Positions 19,970-29,358 of a stretch of 64,000 nt of DNA are shown here, in pieces; the stretch's first letter is position 1; each line of letters begins with the position of its first letter. Below the pieces are notes generated by a model. The model was not told where the DNA came from, did not search any database, and saw nothing but the letters and a program-made list of their open reading frames with translations. The DNA is from Caldilineaceae bacterium (lineage in GTDB: Bacteria > Chloroflexota > Anaerolineae > Caldilineales > Caldilineaceae), in NCBI GenBank assembly GCA_020634815.1, contig JACKBA010000019.1, positions 1 through 64,000 on the forward strand. Direction: 5' to 3'. The translations under genes were made by a program, and so were the position numbers.

Positions 19970-20506
19970 ATGAGCAAAAAATGGAAAGTCAAAAATCATG
20001 CGGCCACCACTCCCCCGCCCCGGCAGCGGCGCTCCAGGTGGCTGACGCTGGCCCTCATCGCAGTGGCCGCGGCTGCCGCCATCAGCATCGGCATCTGGCT
20101 GGTGCAGCGCAGTCAACCGGCGCCGCTGACCACCGGCGCCGCACCTGGTGAGGCGGCGAGCAGCCCGGTCGACGGGCCACGCCTGGCCCTCGACCAGGAT
20201 CTCTTTGACTATGGTGACGTCAAGCTGAACAGCACGATTGAGACCGAGATCAATGTCAAGAATATCGGTGATGAGGTGCTGGCGCTGGCCGAAAGCCCGC
20301 GTGTCGAACTCGTCGAGGGGTGTTGACCGCCCCAAGCTGTCGTCGGTTCGACGACCTTACGCCCTGGGGAAGAGACTGCGGTCAAGCTGCGTTTCATGAT
20401 GCACGCCGGGATGGAAGGCAAGCATCAGTTCCGCGTCCATATTGTTTCCAACGATCCGGCTGAGCCGGACAAGCAGGTTGTAATCCTGTCCAACTGGGTG
20501 CCGTAA
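19970..20506 (+). CDS. DUF1573-like membrane protein with in-frame TGA (candidate selenoprotein)
   Basis: Read as one gene of 178 residues with TGA at codon 119 (20324-20326), ending in TAA at 20504. Order: basic start, one membrane helix (about 23-46), linker, then a DUF1573-type Ig-like domain (FDYGDVKLNS; INVKNIGDE; LRPGEE; VSNDPAEPDK). The TGA comes in RVELVEGC-stop-PPQAVV, where the family's paired-cysteine site is expected (from memory, not checked). The same frame continues for 59 well-formed codons, and a SECIS-like hairpin starts within the next bases. A GAAGGGAG ribosome site precedes the ATG. The alternatives are a recent nonsense mutation or a base error. Confidence 0.75.
20327..20369 (+). 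promoter_or_regulatory. Candidate bacterial SECIS hairpin
   Basis: Starts right after the in-frame TGA. The upper stem GTCGTCG (20339-20345) pairs with CGACGAC (20349-20355) around loop GTT. AAG (20334-20336) pairs with CTT (20356-20358), leaving C and U bulged (20337-20338), and CCCC (20330-20333) can pair with GGGG (20366-20369). The loop begins 19 bases after the TGA, its first base is G, and a bulged U lies under the upper stem. These are the features bound by SelB in the fdhF element. Confidence 0.65.
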
Positions 20507-20514
20507 CCACAATC

Positions 20515-21513
20515 ATGGTCAATGCCGATTTCTCACGCCGCGCGGTGGGCGCCGGCATGCTCTTCCTGGTTATGGCGCTGGTGGTCAGCTTCAATCTCGA
20601 CCAGCGCCTGGCCCGCCAGCGCGGCCAGATCGTCGACGTCGAGATGTTCGTGGCCGAGCAGGGCGGCTTTGCACCGGCCAGCGTGCGCGTGCGTGCCGGC
20701 GAGCCGGTGCACTTTCGCCTCCACGGCGGCGATGTGGCGCACGCCGTGGCCTTCGGGCCGGGCGTCGGCGTGGAGAGCGGGGTCATCGCACCGGGCGAAC
20801 GCCGCACCGTCACGCTCACCTTCGCGCAGCCCGGCGTCTACACCTATTACTGCAATCTCTGGTGCTCCAAGGAACACTGGCGCATGCGCGGCGTCATCGA
20901 GGTTGTCGATGATGCAGGACAGATTCCGCCGGCGGCGCCCGACCCGGTGATTGCCGCGCTGGCGGCCGAAGGGGTGGATCTGGATGCCGCCCACGGTGCG
21001 GATCATGCACAGCCGGCGCCGCAGGAAGCTTTGTCGCCGCTGGTCGACGCTGCCGCGCTGGCGACGCTGGCTGTGCCCGAGCCTCTGCGCTCGCCGGAGT
21101 GGCGGCGCACCCACGCGCTCGCCGATGCCATCGCTGCGCTGGCAGTTGCCAATCCGGGACGCGCTGCGAGCGAGGTGGCGCCGGCGGCAGCGGCGCTGTG
21201 GCTGGAGAATGGCGCGGATGGCGCAACAGCGGCGATCGGCGATCTCTATGCCAAGAACTGCGCCGCCTGCCACGGCGCACGCGGCGCCGGCGACGGCCCG
21301 GCCGCGAACGATGCCGCCACGACGCCGGCCGCATTCACCGTCGCTACGCTGGCGGAGCGGCGCAGCGACGTGCTCTACGCCAAGATCCGGCGCGGCGGGA
21401 TGGGAACGGGCATGCCCAACTTCGGCACCCTCTTTACCCCGGAAGAGAGCTGGTCGTTGGTGGATTATCTGTGGGTATTGGCGCTCGACGAGGGCATGTC
21501 CAGCGAGCGCTGA
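20515..21513 (+). CDS. CuA-like cupredoxin / cytochrome c fusion
   Basis: 332 residues. An N-terminal anchor helix (about 9-27) is followed by a cupredoxin with His76 (DVAHAV) and the CuA signature CNLWCSKEHWRM (113-124: two Cys, His, Met as in cytochrome oxidase subunit II). A long Ala/Pro-rich spacer then leads to a cytochrome c domain with CAACH (249-253) and likely ligand Met in GTGMPNFG. It resembles the soluble half of a caa3-type subunit II, yet no subunit I is nearby, so it probably moves electrons between copper and haem proteins. It starts 8 bases after the preceding stop. Confidence 0.92.
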   Translation: MVNADFSRRAVGAGMLFLVMALVVSFNLDQRLARQRGQIVDVEMFVAEQGGFAPASVRVRAGEPVHFRLHGGDVAHAVAFGPGVGVESGVIAPGERRTVTLTFAQPGVYTYYCNLWCSKEHWRMRGVIEVVDDAGQIPPAAPDPVIAALAAEGVDLDAAHGADHAQPAPQEALSPLVDAAALATLAVPEPLRSPEWRRTHALADAIAALAVANPGRAASEVAPAAAALWLENGADGATAAIGDLYAKNCAACHGARGAGDGPAANDAATTPAAFTVATLAERRSDVLYAKIRRGGMGTGMPNFGTLFTPEESWSLVDYLWVLALDEGMSSER

Positions 21514-21544
21514 TCGAGTTCACACACTGAGAAGGAGAAGGACA

Positions 21545-21847
21545 ATGCGCAATCTACTGTATGTTTTCACGCTGGTGGCGATTCTTAGCCTTGTCTTTGG
21601 CGGCGTCGCGCTGGCCGAACCGGGCTCACCTGTCGGCGGCTGCCCAGACAGCTTCGAGTTGCACGCAATGCACGCAATGGGGGACGGCGACCCAATGCAC
21701 CATCACGTCGGCAACGACGCCGACCAGAATGGCGACGGCTACCTGTGCATGAAGCATGTGGGCAAGGACGGCAAGAATCACGTTCACGTCGACAACACGG
21801 TGCCGTGTGCGCCGAAGCCTGAACGGTGTGTCGTCGTCGCACACTGA
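21545..21847 (+). CDS. Small secreted His/Met-rich protein, unknown
   Basis: 100 residues with a typical signal peptide cut after VALAEPG. The mature part is rich in His, Met and Asp (HAMHAMGDGDPMHHHVGNDA), has an EF-hand-like DADQNGDGYL loop and four Cys. It probably binds metal outside the cell, either Ca through the loop or Cu through the His/Met cluster. An AGAAGGAGAAGG ribosome site precedes the ATG. It is the last gene before the terminator at 21866. Confidence 0.8.
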   Translation: MRNLLYVFTLVAILSLVFGGVALAEPGSPVGGCPDSFELHAMHAMGDGDPMHHHVGNDADQNGDGYLCMKHVGKDGKNHVHVDNTVPCAPKPERCVVVAH

Positions 21848-21865
21848 GCGTACGCTGTCGCGGTA

Positions 21866-21902
21866 CAGGCCCATGTGCATCGCACATGGGCCTGTTTCTT
21901 TT
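21866..21902 (+). terminator. Rho-independent terminator
   Basis: CAGGCCCATGTG (21866-21877) pairs with CACATGGGCCTG (21883-21894) around a five-base loop, followed by TTTCTTTT. It ends the 19443-21847 gene string. Confidence 0.9.
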
Positions 21903-21939
21903 CAGGCAGAAGCTGACAAGTACGGAGGGTGCAAGCCGG

Positions 21940-22052
21940 ATCGCCCAGCGCGATGGCCTCGATATCACCGGCGGCGCGGTAGCTGGTGACGCTATCCTGG
22001 CTACCTGGTCGACTTAGCCTGTGGGCCCTTTCTTGAGGACGTGTCGCCCGGC
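21940..22052 (-). pseudogene. Remnant of a paralogue of the 24796-25461 gene
   Basis: On the minus strand this stretch translates to GSQDSVTSYRAAGDIEAIAL, closely matching the tail of the protein encoded at 24796-25461 (GSQESVASYRAAGDIEAIVL), and the DNA also matches in order over about 100 bases, with a divergent middle. The rest of the gene is absent. It shows that a second copy was once here, or that a recombination event left a fragment between the two redox gene strings. Confidence 0.6.
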
Positions 22053-22397
22053 CCAAACGTGTGCAGGCGACAACTCGATGCCGACGGGCGCCAGCACACC
22101 TGCCGCCTACCAGAGTCAAGCCCCACAAATTGTAAGCAAATTATCAGCTTTCCCCGTTGCATCTCCCCCAGCCCCGTGCTATGGTGCGATGGCTATCCGA
22201 CGGAACTCCTACGATTTCCCGGCGGAAGGCATTGCCGATTCAGGGGCTAACGGAACGCCAGCGCACACATGGTTTTCGAAACAGCCCATCGTCGGTCCCA
22301 CACAGAGTGCCAACCTGGCTCGCGTTGCGTCTGAACACCGTCCGGTGCTTCACCGTCGTATCACTGCGCGTTCTGCCCAAAAAGGAGGGTCTCACCC

Positions 22398-22448
22398 ATG
22401 CTCTACCGGAGCTACGGCTCCGGCGCCAGTCGGCTGCGGCTTCCATGA
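22398..22448 (+). CDS. Possible 16-residue leader peptide
   Basis: A strong ribosome site (AAAGGAGGG, 22381-22389) lies 8 bases before an ATG that encodes MLYRSYGSGASRLRLP. Its stop overlaps the next ATG (ATGA). No family is known. The strong site and coupling are the only evidence that it is translated. Confidence 0.35.
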   Translation: MLYRSYGSGASRLRLP

Positions 22449-22555
22449 AGACGTTGCCCCGAATCAAAAACCATGTGCTCGACGACAGCAACAAGCTGTC
22501 AAAGGCTGCACCTGCAGCGACGCCCACTCGTCAACCGACTCCCGTTCCAAAATAG
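22445..22555 (+). CDS. Possible 36-residue Pro-rich peptide
   Basis: The ATG overlaps the stop of the preceding 16-codon frame and the frame ends TAG at 22553-22555, where TAGGAG forms the ribosome site of the oxidase gene at 22565. The peptide begins MKTLPRIKNHVLDDSNK and ends in a Thr/Pro/Ala-rich tail. The coupled layout suggests a real leader ORF controlling oxidase translation, but no homologue is known to me. Confidence 0.35.
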   Translation: MKTLPRIKNHVLDDSNKLSKAAPAATPTRQPTPVPK

Positions 22556-22564
22556 GAGAGCCTG

Positions 22565-24709
22565 ATGTCCCTGTCACGCCGCCGATTTCTCGTTGCCTCC
22601 GCTGCCGCGCTCGGTGCCGGATTGTTGACCCCGTGGAAGCTCAACCCCTCCCATCTCCCAAACGGCCTGAGTGCGCAACGTGCGCTGCTCGCCGGGGGCG
22701 CAACGTGCAGCCCGCAAGCATCCCTGATCGACTACAATCGCGCCGCCGCCGCTGCGCTTGGCACCAACCTGTTGGACCCTGCCACACAGCCCAAATTCGC
22801 CATGCAGGCGCCCAATGCGCTGGATCCTGGCTTCAAGATTGATCTGGATGGCCCGCGCCGCCGGCGACGAACCTCGATTGCCGTATACCAGACCCAGCAG
22901 CAACTTGGGCTGGTAGGCGCCAATGGCGCACCCCTCACGACCACAGTTTGGGGCTATGGCAACGACGCCCGTACCGCTTCCTGGCCGGGCCGAACCATCG
23001 AGATCGACCGTGGTGTCCAGTTGCGTGTGCGCTGGGAGAACGAACTCAAGGACGCGCAAGGTGGCATGTTGCCCCACCTGCTGCCTGTTGACAACTCGTT
23101 CCATTGGGCCTATTCGCTGCCCGGTTACGAGCAGTTTTCCATCGCCGCCGATGGTGTCCCCATTGTGCCGCATGTGCATGGCGCCCATGTGGACTGGCAG
23201 AGCGACGGCAACCCGGAGTACTTCTTCTCCCCGGACTGGAAAGTGCGCGGTCCGCGCTGGCTGCAAAGAATCTATCGCTACGACAACGACCAACCCGCCG
23301 GCACGCTCTGGTACCATGACCATTGTCTGGGCATCACCCGGCTCAACGTCTACGCGGGGCTGGCCGGCTTTTACATCCTCCGCGACGAATATGACACCGG
23401 CAAACGCTCCAATCCGCTACGATTGCCGGCATTTCCCTACGAACTGGCCTACGCGATTCAGGATCGCATGTTCAGCGATACCGGCGCGCTCTTCTACCCG
23501 GCATTTCCCGGCGACCCGGCGTGGGCCGAATTCATCACTGACATGGGGCTGGCGGACGGCGCGGTGCCACAACCGTCGGGGTTGGCGGAATTCTTTGGCG
23601 ACCACATGGTGGTCAACGGCGTGATCTGGCCCAAGACGAGCGTGGAGCCGCGCCACTATCGCATGCGCCTGTTGAACGGCTGCGACTCACGCTTCCTGAA
23701 CGTCCATTTCCGCGCCGTGGCGGATGGCGTCAACACCAATGCCACCGACCTAAGCGCAGCCGGCGCCCCGTTGCCTTTCTATGTCATCGGCAGCGACCAG
23801 GGGCTGGCGGCCGCCGCAACGGTTACCGATGCCCTGTTGATCGCGCCGGGTGAACGTTACGACATTGTCGTCGACTTCAGCCAGGTTCCAATGGGCACGC
23901 GCGTGATCATGACGAACAGCGGCGGCGATGCGCCCTTTGGCGGCTTCCCGCTCGACGCGGACAGCTTCTACCCAGACCGGCAGACTGACCGCATCATGGC
24001 TTTTGATGTCACGGAACGCCTGAACCGGCGCATCCCGGATCGCTTTGACCCAGGCAAGATCGCCTGCTTCGAGGGCAACACCAATCCGGTCACCAATGTG
24101 CGCAAGGTGGCGCTCTTCGAAGGCGCCGACGAGTATGGGCGGCTACAGCCCATGCTGGGTGTTGCCGGCCCGGTGATCGATGCTGCGGGCGAAGCGGCCG
24201 ATGGATCGATCCCGTGGCATGCCGCAACCACTGAGAATCCCGACCTCAACGCCACCGAGATCTGGGAGATCTACAACACCACCGGCGACGCGCATCCGGT
24301 CCATCTGCACCTGGTCCACTTTGAAATCCTGGAACGCGAGGGATTCACGGCCGACCTGATTGACCAGCCCGTGGTGCAACACCACGGCGCCACAGCCAGC
24401 GGCTTCCGCATCGAAAACATCGCACTGGCCGGCAACGCCGTGCCGGCCGCTGGCAGCGAGAAGGCGCCCAAGGATATGGTCACCGCCTACCCCGGCGAAG
24501 TGACCCGCATCAAGGTAACCTTTGACAAACCGGGGCGCTATGTGTGGCACTGCCACATCCTGTCGCATGAGGATCACGACATGATGCGCGTGTTGCATGT
24601 CGGTCCAGGCGCTGAGCCAGGTGCCGTCGCCGCAGCCGCTGTCGATCCCATGGACGATGTGTTCGATATGATCGAAGAGGAAATCTTCCTGCCCTTTGTT
24701 GGGAGATAA
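22565..24709 (+). CDS. Tat-exported multicopper oxidase (CotA/bilirubin oxidase-like)
   Basis: 714 residues, much larger than CueO. The N-terminus has SRRRFLVASAAALGAGL, a Tat signal. Copper motifs in order: IVPHVHGAHVDWQ (about 195), LWYHDHCLG (about 250), HPVHLHLVHFE (about 580) and HCHILSHEDHDMM (about 660, with T1 Cys and axial Met). This order and the long loops fit the CotA/phenoxazinone synthase group, which oxidises phenols, bilirubin or metals such as Mn(II). It differs clearly from the oxidase at 2425. It is downstream of a gap that holds a paralogue remnant and two micro-ORFs. Confidence 0.94.
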   Translation: MSLSRRRFLVASAAALGAGLLTPWKLNPSHLPNGLSAQRALLAGGATCSPQASLIDYNRAAAAALGTNLLDPATQPKFAMQAPNALDPGFKIDLDGPRRRRRTSIAVYQTQQQLGLVGANGAPLTTTVWGYGNDARTASWPGRTIEIDRGVQLRVRWENELKDAQGGMLPHLLPVDNSFHWAYSLPGYEQFSIAADGVPIVPHVHGAHVDWQSDGNPEYFFSPDWKVRGPRWLQRIYRYDNDQPAGTLWYHDHCLGITRLNVYAGLAGFYILRDEYDTGKRSNPLRLPAFPYELAYAIQDRMFSDTGALFYPAFPGDPAWAEFITDMGLADGAVPQPSGLAEFFGDHMVVNGVIWPKTSVEPRHYRMRLLNGCDSRFLNVHFRAVADGVNTNATDLSAAGAPLPFYVIGSDQGLAAAATVTDALLIAPGERYDIVVDFSQVPMGTRVIMTNSGGDAPFGGFPLDADSFYPDRQTDRIMAFDVTERLNRRIPDRFDPGKIACFEGNTNPVTNVRKVALFEGADEYGRLQPMLGVAGPVIDAAGEAADGSIPWHAATTENPDLNATEIWEIYNTTGDAHPVHLHLVHFEILEREGFTADLIDQPVVQHHGATASGFRIENIALAGNAVPAAGSEKAPKDMVTAYPGEVTRIKVTFDKPGRYVWHCHILSHEDHDMMRVLHVGPGAEPGAVAAAAVDPMDDVFDMIEEEIFLPFVGR

Positions 24710-24738
24710 GGCCCACTAGCAACAGGAGCGTGAAAAGT

Positions 24739-24770
24739 TGAGGGGAGGGATGCGAAATTCCCTCCCCTCA
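24739..24770. terminator. Bidirectional hairpin between converging genes
   Basis: TGAGGGGAGGGA (24739-24750) pairs with TCCCTCCCCTCA (24759-24770). The rightward side lacks a T-run; leftward, CAACTTTTC follows. It lies between the oxidase and the opposing gene at 24796, so it can serve both. Confidence 0.65.
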
Positions 24771-24795
24771 GATAAACGCCAACCTGCCGCGCTGA

Positions 24796-25461
24796 CTATG
24801 TATCTGCGTCGGCATCGCTGACGGCCGCGTCATCCAGCACGATGGCCTCGATATCGCCGGCCGCGCGATAGCTGGCGACGCTCTCCTGGCTGCCCAGCCG
24901 GCGCAGCTTCTGCGTCACCTCCTTGAGGACGCGCCGCCCGGCTGCAACATTCGCCGGCGTCAGGGAGCGCCCTTCCTCGCACAAGTCGAGAAACGCCGAG
25001 AGTAACTGCAAGCGGTTCAGCACGATGTCGTTGACCGTCACCATGGTCTGGCGCAAGGTGCGCAGGCGCAGGTTCTCCTCGCGCACCTGGTGCGCGTCCT
25101 TGATCGCCGCCAGCATCAGGATCGCAAACAGGTAGATGATGCCGCGGTTGACCAGCGTCGTTACCACGAAGAGGGGCGGGAAGGGCTGCGGCCAGACGGC
25201 GAGGTAGACGGCGGCTTGTGCCAGCAACATGGCGCCGGCAATCGCGATGCCCCACGCCGCGCCGAGACAGTAGGCGCCCACCGCCACGACCAGGAAATGG
25301 CCTGCCGTGAAGTTGACATACGGCCCCGTGGCTACGTCAATCAGAATCGATGTCGCACCGACAATCAGCAGGAACGGTACGACATATCGTTTCCGCGTGC
25401 AGAAATCGGAGGCAAGAAACTGGGCGACGGCCCGGCGAATCGAAGTCAGAATGGCACGCAT
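24796..25461 (-). CDS. Membrane sensor-like protein without kinase core
   Basis: 221 residues. Four or more membrane helices (about 28-130) are followed by a cytoplasmic helical region (about 130-200) that looks like a histidine-kinase linker and dimerisation helix pair (KDAHQVREENLRLRTLRQTM...LSAFLDLCEEG), but there is no ATP-binding domain and no clear phospho-His. It may be a regulator or an orphan membrane input module. A fragment of a paralogue lies at 21940-22052. No family name can be given. Confidence 0.65.
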   Translation of the reverse strand: MRAILTSIRRAVAQFLASDFCTRKRYVVPFLLIVGATSILIDVATGPYVNFTAGHFLVVAVGAYCLGAAWGIAIAGAMLLAQAAVYLAVWPQPFPPLFVVTTLVNRGIIYLFAILMLAAIKDAHQVREENLRLRTLRQTMVTVNDIVLNRLQLLSAFLDLCEEGRSLTPANVAAGRRVLKEVTQKLRRLGSQESVASYRAAGDIEAIVLDDAAVSDADADT

Positions 25462-25820
25462 AGCGGTCCCTTATGAATGCGGGGAAGCAGTGGCGTGATG
25501 GGAAACGGCAAGGGGCCCACCCGTCGAAGTTCATCTGTATTCATCATACACCCCCGCGCCATTGTCCATCAATTGGGCAAAACGCACATTCCAGACTGCG
25601 CCATGTCATTACCTGCGGATTGGATGAAGGCCTTGCCCCTGTACGATGTGGACACGAGTCGTCGGGAGGTTCTATGTACTCCATCTGCACGAGCTTGAGT
25701 TGCGTGCCAGGTTCATAGAACTTGGCCTACCCCTCCGCGTGGGTCCAAGTGACATTGTCGAAGCCAGGGCAGAGGTAGATGCACTAACATCTTGGCTCAC
25801 GCAGAACAACCCCAGTCGCC
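25462..25820. other. Gap of 359 bases, nothing recognised
   Basis: Lies between two minus-strand genes. Short frames exist (for example around 25646-25864) but show no family features, no ribosome site and unusual codon use. A decayed gene cannot be excluded. Confidence 0.4.
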
Positions 25821-27044
<1,224 letters not shown>

Positions 27045-27204
27045 GGCCGATTATTCCTGATCTCTCCAGCGCGCGGCTGGCCGTGAGTGTGGCGATTCCG
27101 GCGAGGAATCGTAGCACCGGCGGCAACGGCGCGGCAATTTACCGATCGGGATTGGCGCAACTGTCCGGCGCCGGCTGCCGTGGTATAAACAATCACGCGT
27201 TGTA

Positions 27205-27237
27205 ACCTTCCCGGAAGCTCTGAGCTTCCGGGAAGGT
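27205..27237. repeat. 33-bp near-perfect palindrome
   Basis: ACCTTCCCGGAAGCTC (27205-27220) and GAGCTTCCGGGAAGGT (27222-27237) are perfect inverted copies around one base. It lies 67 bases upstream of the antiporter gene. It might be a regulatory hairpin or a dispersed palindromic repeat. Confidence 0.55.
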
Positions 27238-27304
27238 ACGGAGCAACAGGCTGACAGGCCCTTCGCGCGCAAGCCGCTGAGCACCACTCCGGGGAGGAAT
27301 CTGC

Positions 27305-29284
27305 ATGGGCATTGCCGCCGATCTTGCCATCATCGTCGTCGCCGCGCTGGCCGGCGGCATGATCGCGCAACTGCTGCGCCAGCCGCTCATCGTCGGCTAT
27401 ATCCTGGCCGGCGTCATCGTCGGGCCGTACACGGCGGGCGTCACCGTGGGCAGCCGCGAGGAGATCGCGCTGCTGGCCGAGATCGGCGTGGCGCTGCTGC
27501 TCTTTACGCTGGGCATCGAGTTCTCACTCAAGGACCTGCGGCCGGTGCGCCGCGTCGCCATCTTCGGCACGCCCATCCAGGTGCTGCTGGGCATCGGGCT
27601 GGGCTACGGCGTCGGGCAGATGCTGGGGCTGGACTGGCTGGCCTCGCTCTGGTTCGGCGTGGCGCTCGGCCCCTCCAACACCATGATCGTGCTCAAGACG
27701 CTGGGCGGCCGCGGGCTGCTGGGTACGCTCTCCAGCCGCGTCATGATCGGCATGTTGATCGTGCAGGATCTGTGCGTCATGGCGATCATGCTCGTGCTGC
27801 CCTATCTGGGCGGGTCGAGCTTCGACGGCGGCGCGCTGCTCTTCGCCATCGTGCGCGCGGCGCTCTTCCTGGGCGTGATGCTGCTCATCGGCACGCGCGT
27901 CATCCCCTGGCTCATGCGCCGCATCGCGCGCTGGGAATCGCGCGAACTCTTCCTCATTACCGTGACGGCGCTGGGGCTGGGCATCGGCTATGCCGCGTGG
28001 CTGGCCGGGCTCTCCTTTGCCTTTGGCGCGTTCCTGGCCGGGCTCGTTATCAGCGAGTCGGACTACAGCCACCAGGCGCTGGGCGAGGTCATCCCGCTGC
28101 GCGACATCTTCGCCATGCTCTTCTTTGTCTCCGTGGGCATGCTGCTCGACCCGGCCTTTCTCGTCGCCAACCTGGGCACGGTGCTGTGGGTCGTGGCCAT
28201 CGTGGCGGTGGCGAAGATGTTCATCTTTGGCGGCATCACGCGTGCCTTCGGCTACCGCAACGTCATCCCGCTGGCGTCGGCGCTGGCGCTCTTCCAGCTT
28301 GGTGAGTTCTCCTTCGTGCTGGCGCGCCAGGGGCTGACCAGCGGCGTCTTCAGCGCCGACACCTACTCGCTGATCCTGACCGTCGCGCTGGTAACCATTC
28401 TGATGACGCCGCCCGCCTTCCAGTTGACGCAGCCGCTCTACCGCGTGCAGCGCCGCCTTTTCCGCTCGGCGCCGTTGCGCACCTTCGACGTGCCGGCTGA
28501 CGGGCTGGAAGGTCACGTCGTCGTCGCCGGTGCGGGGCGCGTGGGGCAGTTCGTGGCCGGCATGTTGCATCGCCTGCACGTGCCGGTCGTAGCGATTGAA
28601 CTCAACCAGCAGCGCGTCGACGAATGCAAGCAGCAGGGCATCCCCGTCATCTACGGCGACGCCGCGCACCCGGTCGTGCTAAAGGCGGCGGCGGTGGCGC
28701 GCGCCCACCTCGCGCTGGTGACGACCCCGGCCATGAAGACGACGCAGAGCATCGCACAGCAGATCCGCACGCTCAACCCGGAATTGCACATCGTGGCGCG
28801 CGCCGAGGCCATCGAACAGTTGGAGGTACTGCACGACATCGGCGTCTACGAGGTGGTGCAGCCCGAATTCGAGGCCGGGTTGGAGATTGCGCGGCAGGCG
28901 CTGCTCCACCTCGACCTGCCGGCGCCGGAGGTGCAGCGCTACACCGACGCCGTGCGCCAGGACCTCTACGCGCCCATCTATCAGATGCACAGCGAGTACG
29001 CGGAGGTGCACGCGCTGGAACAGGCGCGGCGTCTGCTGGAGTTCACCTGGGTCACGCTGCCGGAAGGCAGCCCGCTGGCCGGCTGCTCGCTGGGCGAGGC
29101 GCAGATCCGCAGCCACACGGGCGCGACGGTGGTGGCGATCATGCGGCGCGGCGCGTTGGTGAGCAACCCCGGCACCGCGGAGATATTGCGCGCCGGCGAC
29201 GTGCTGGCCGTGCTCGGCAACCACGGCGAACTGGAGGGCTTCACGACCCTGGCGCGCCCCGCATCGGGTGCGGGGGACGTATGA
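27305..29284 (+). CDS. KefB-type cation/proton antiporter with TrkA domains
   Basis: 659 residues. A CPA2 Na+/H+-exchanger domain of about 12 helices (1-380) is followed by TrkA-N/RCK_N with GHVVVAGAGRVGQFVAGML (NAD-binding) and the acidic end IELNQQRVDECK, then TrkA-C (about 580-655). It probably exports K+ or Na+ with proton exchange and is gated by nucleotide. GGGGAGG precedes the ATG. A single-gene unit; the palindrome at 27205 may regulate it. Confidence 0.92.
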   Translation: MGIAADLAIIVVAALAGGMIAQLLRQPLIVGYILAGVIVGPYTAGVTVGSREEIALLAEIGVALLLFTLGIEFSLKDLRPVRRVAIFGTPIQVLLGIGLGYGVGQMLGLDWLASLWFGVALGPSNTMIVLKTLGGRGLLGTLSSRVMIGMLIVQDLCVMAIMLVLPYLGGSSFDGGALLFAIVRAALFLGVMLLIGTRVIPWLMRRIARWESRELFLITVTALGLGIGYAAWLAGLSFAFGAFLAGLVISESDYSHQALGEVIPLRDIFAMLFFVSVGMLLDPAFLVANLGTVLWVVAIVAVAKMFIFGGITRAFGYRNVIPLASALALFQLGEFSFVLARQGLTSGVFSADTYSLILTVALVTILMTPPAFQLTQPLYRVQRRLFRSAPLRTFDVPADGLEGHVVVAGAGRVGQFVAGMLHRLHVPVVAIELNQQRVDECKQQGIPVIYGDAAHPVVLKAAAVARAHLALVTTPAMKTTQSIAQQIRTLNPELHIVARAEAIEQLEVLHDIGVYEVVQPEFEAGLEIARQALLHLDLPAPEVQRYTDAVRQDLYAPIYQMHSEYAEVHALEQARRLLEFTWVTLPEGSPLAGCSLGEAQIRSHTGATVVAIMRRGALVSNPGTAEILRAGDVLAVLGNHGELEGFTTLARPASGAGDV

Positions 29285-29358
29285 AGAATATTGTGTGTGA
29301 GCCTTGAGGGAGGCTACATGGTAAGCGTCACTGAGAGCGTATCCGGGATGGCGCGTGC

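Noticed and set aside
22021..22842. 273-codon frame overlapping the oxidase start
   Set aside because: It runs into the oxidase gene in another frame, is low-complexity and shows no family features; the two micro-ORFs with good ribosome sites are a better reading.
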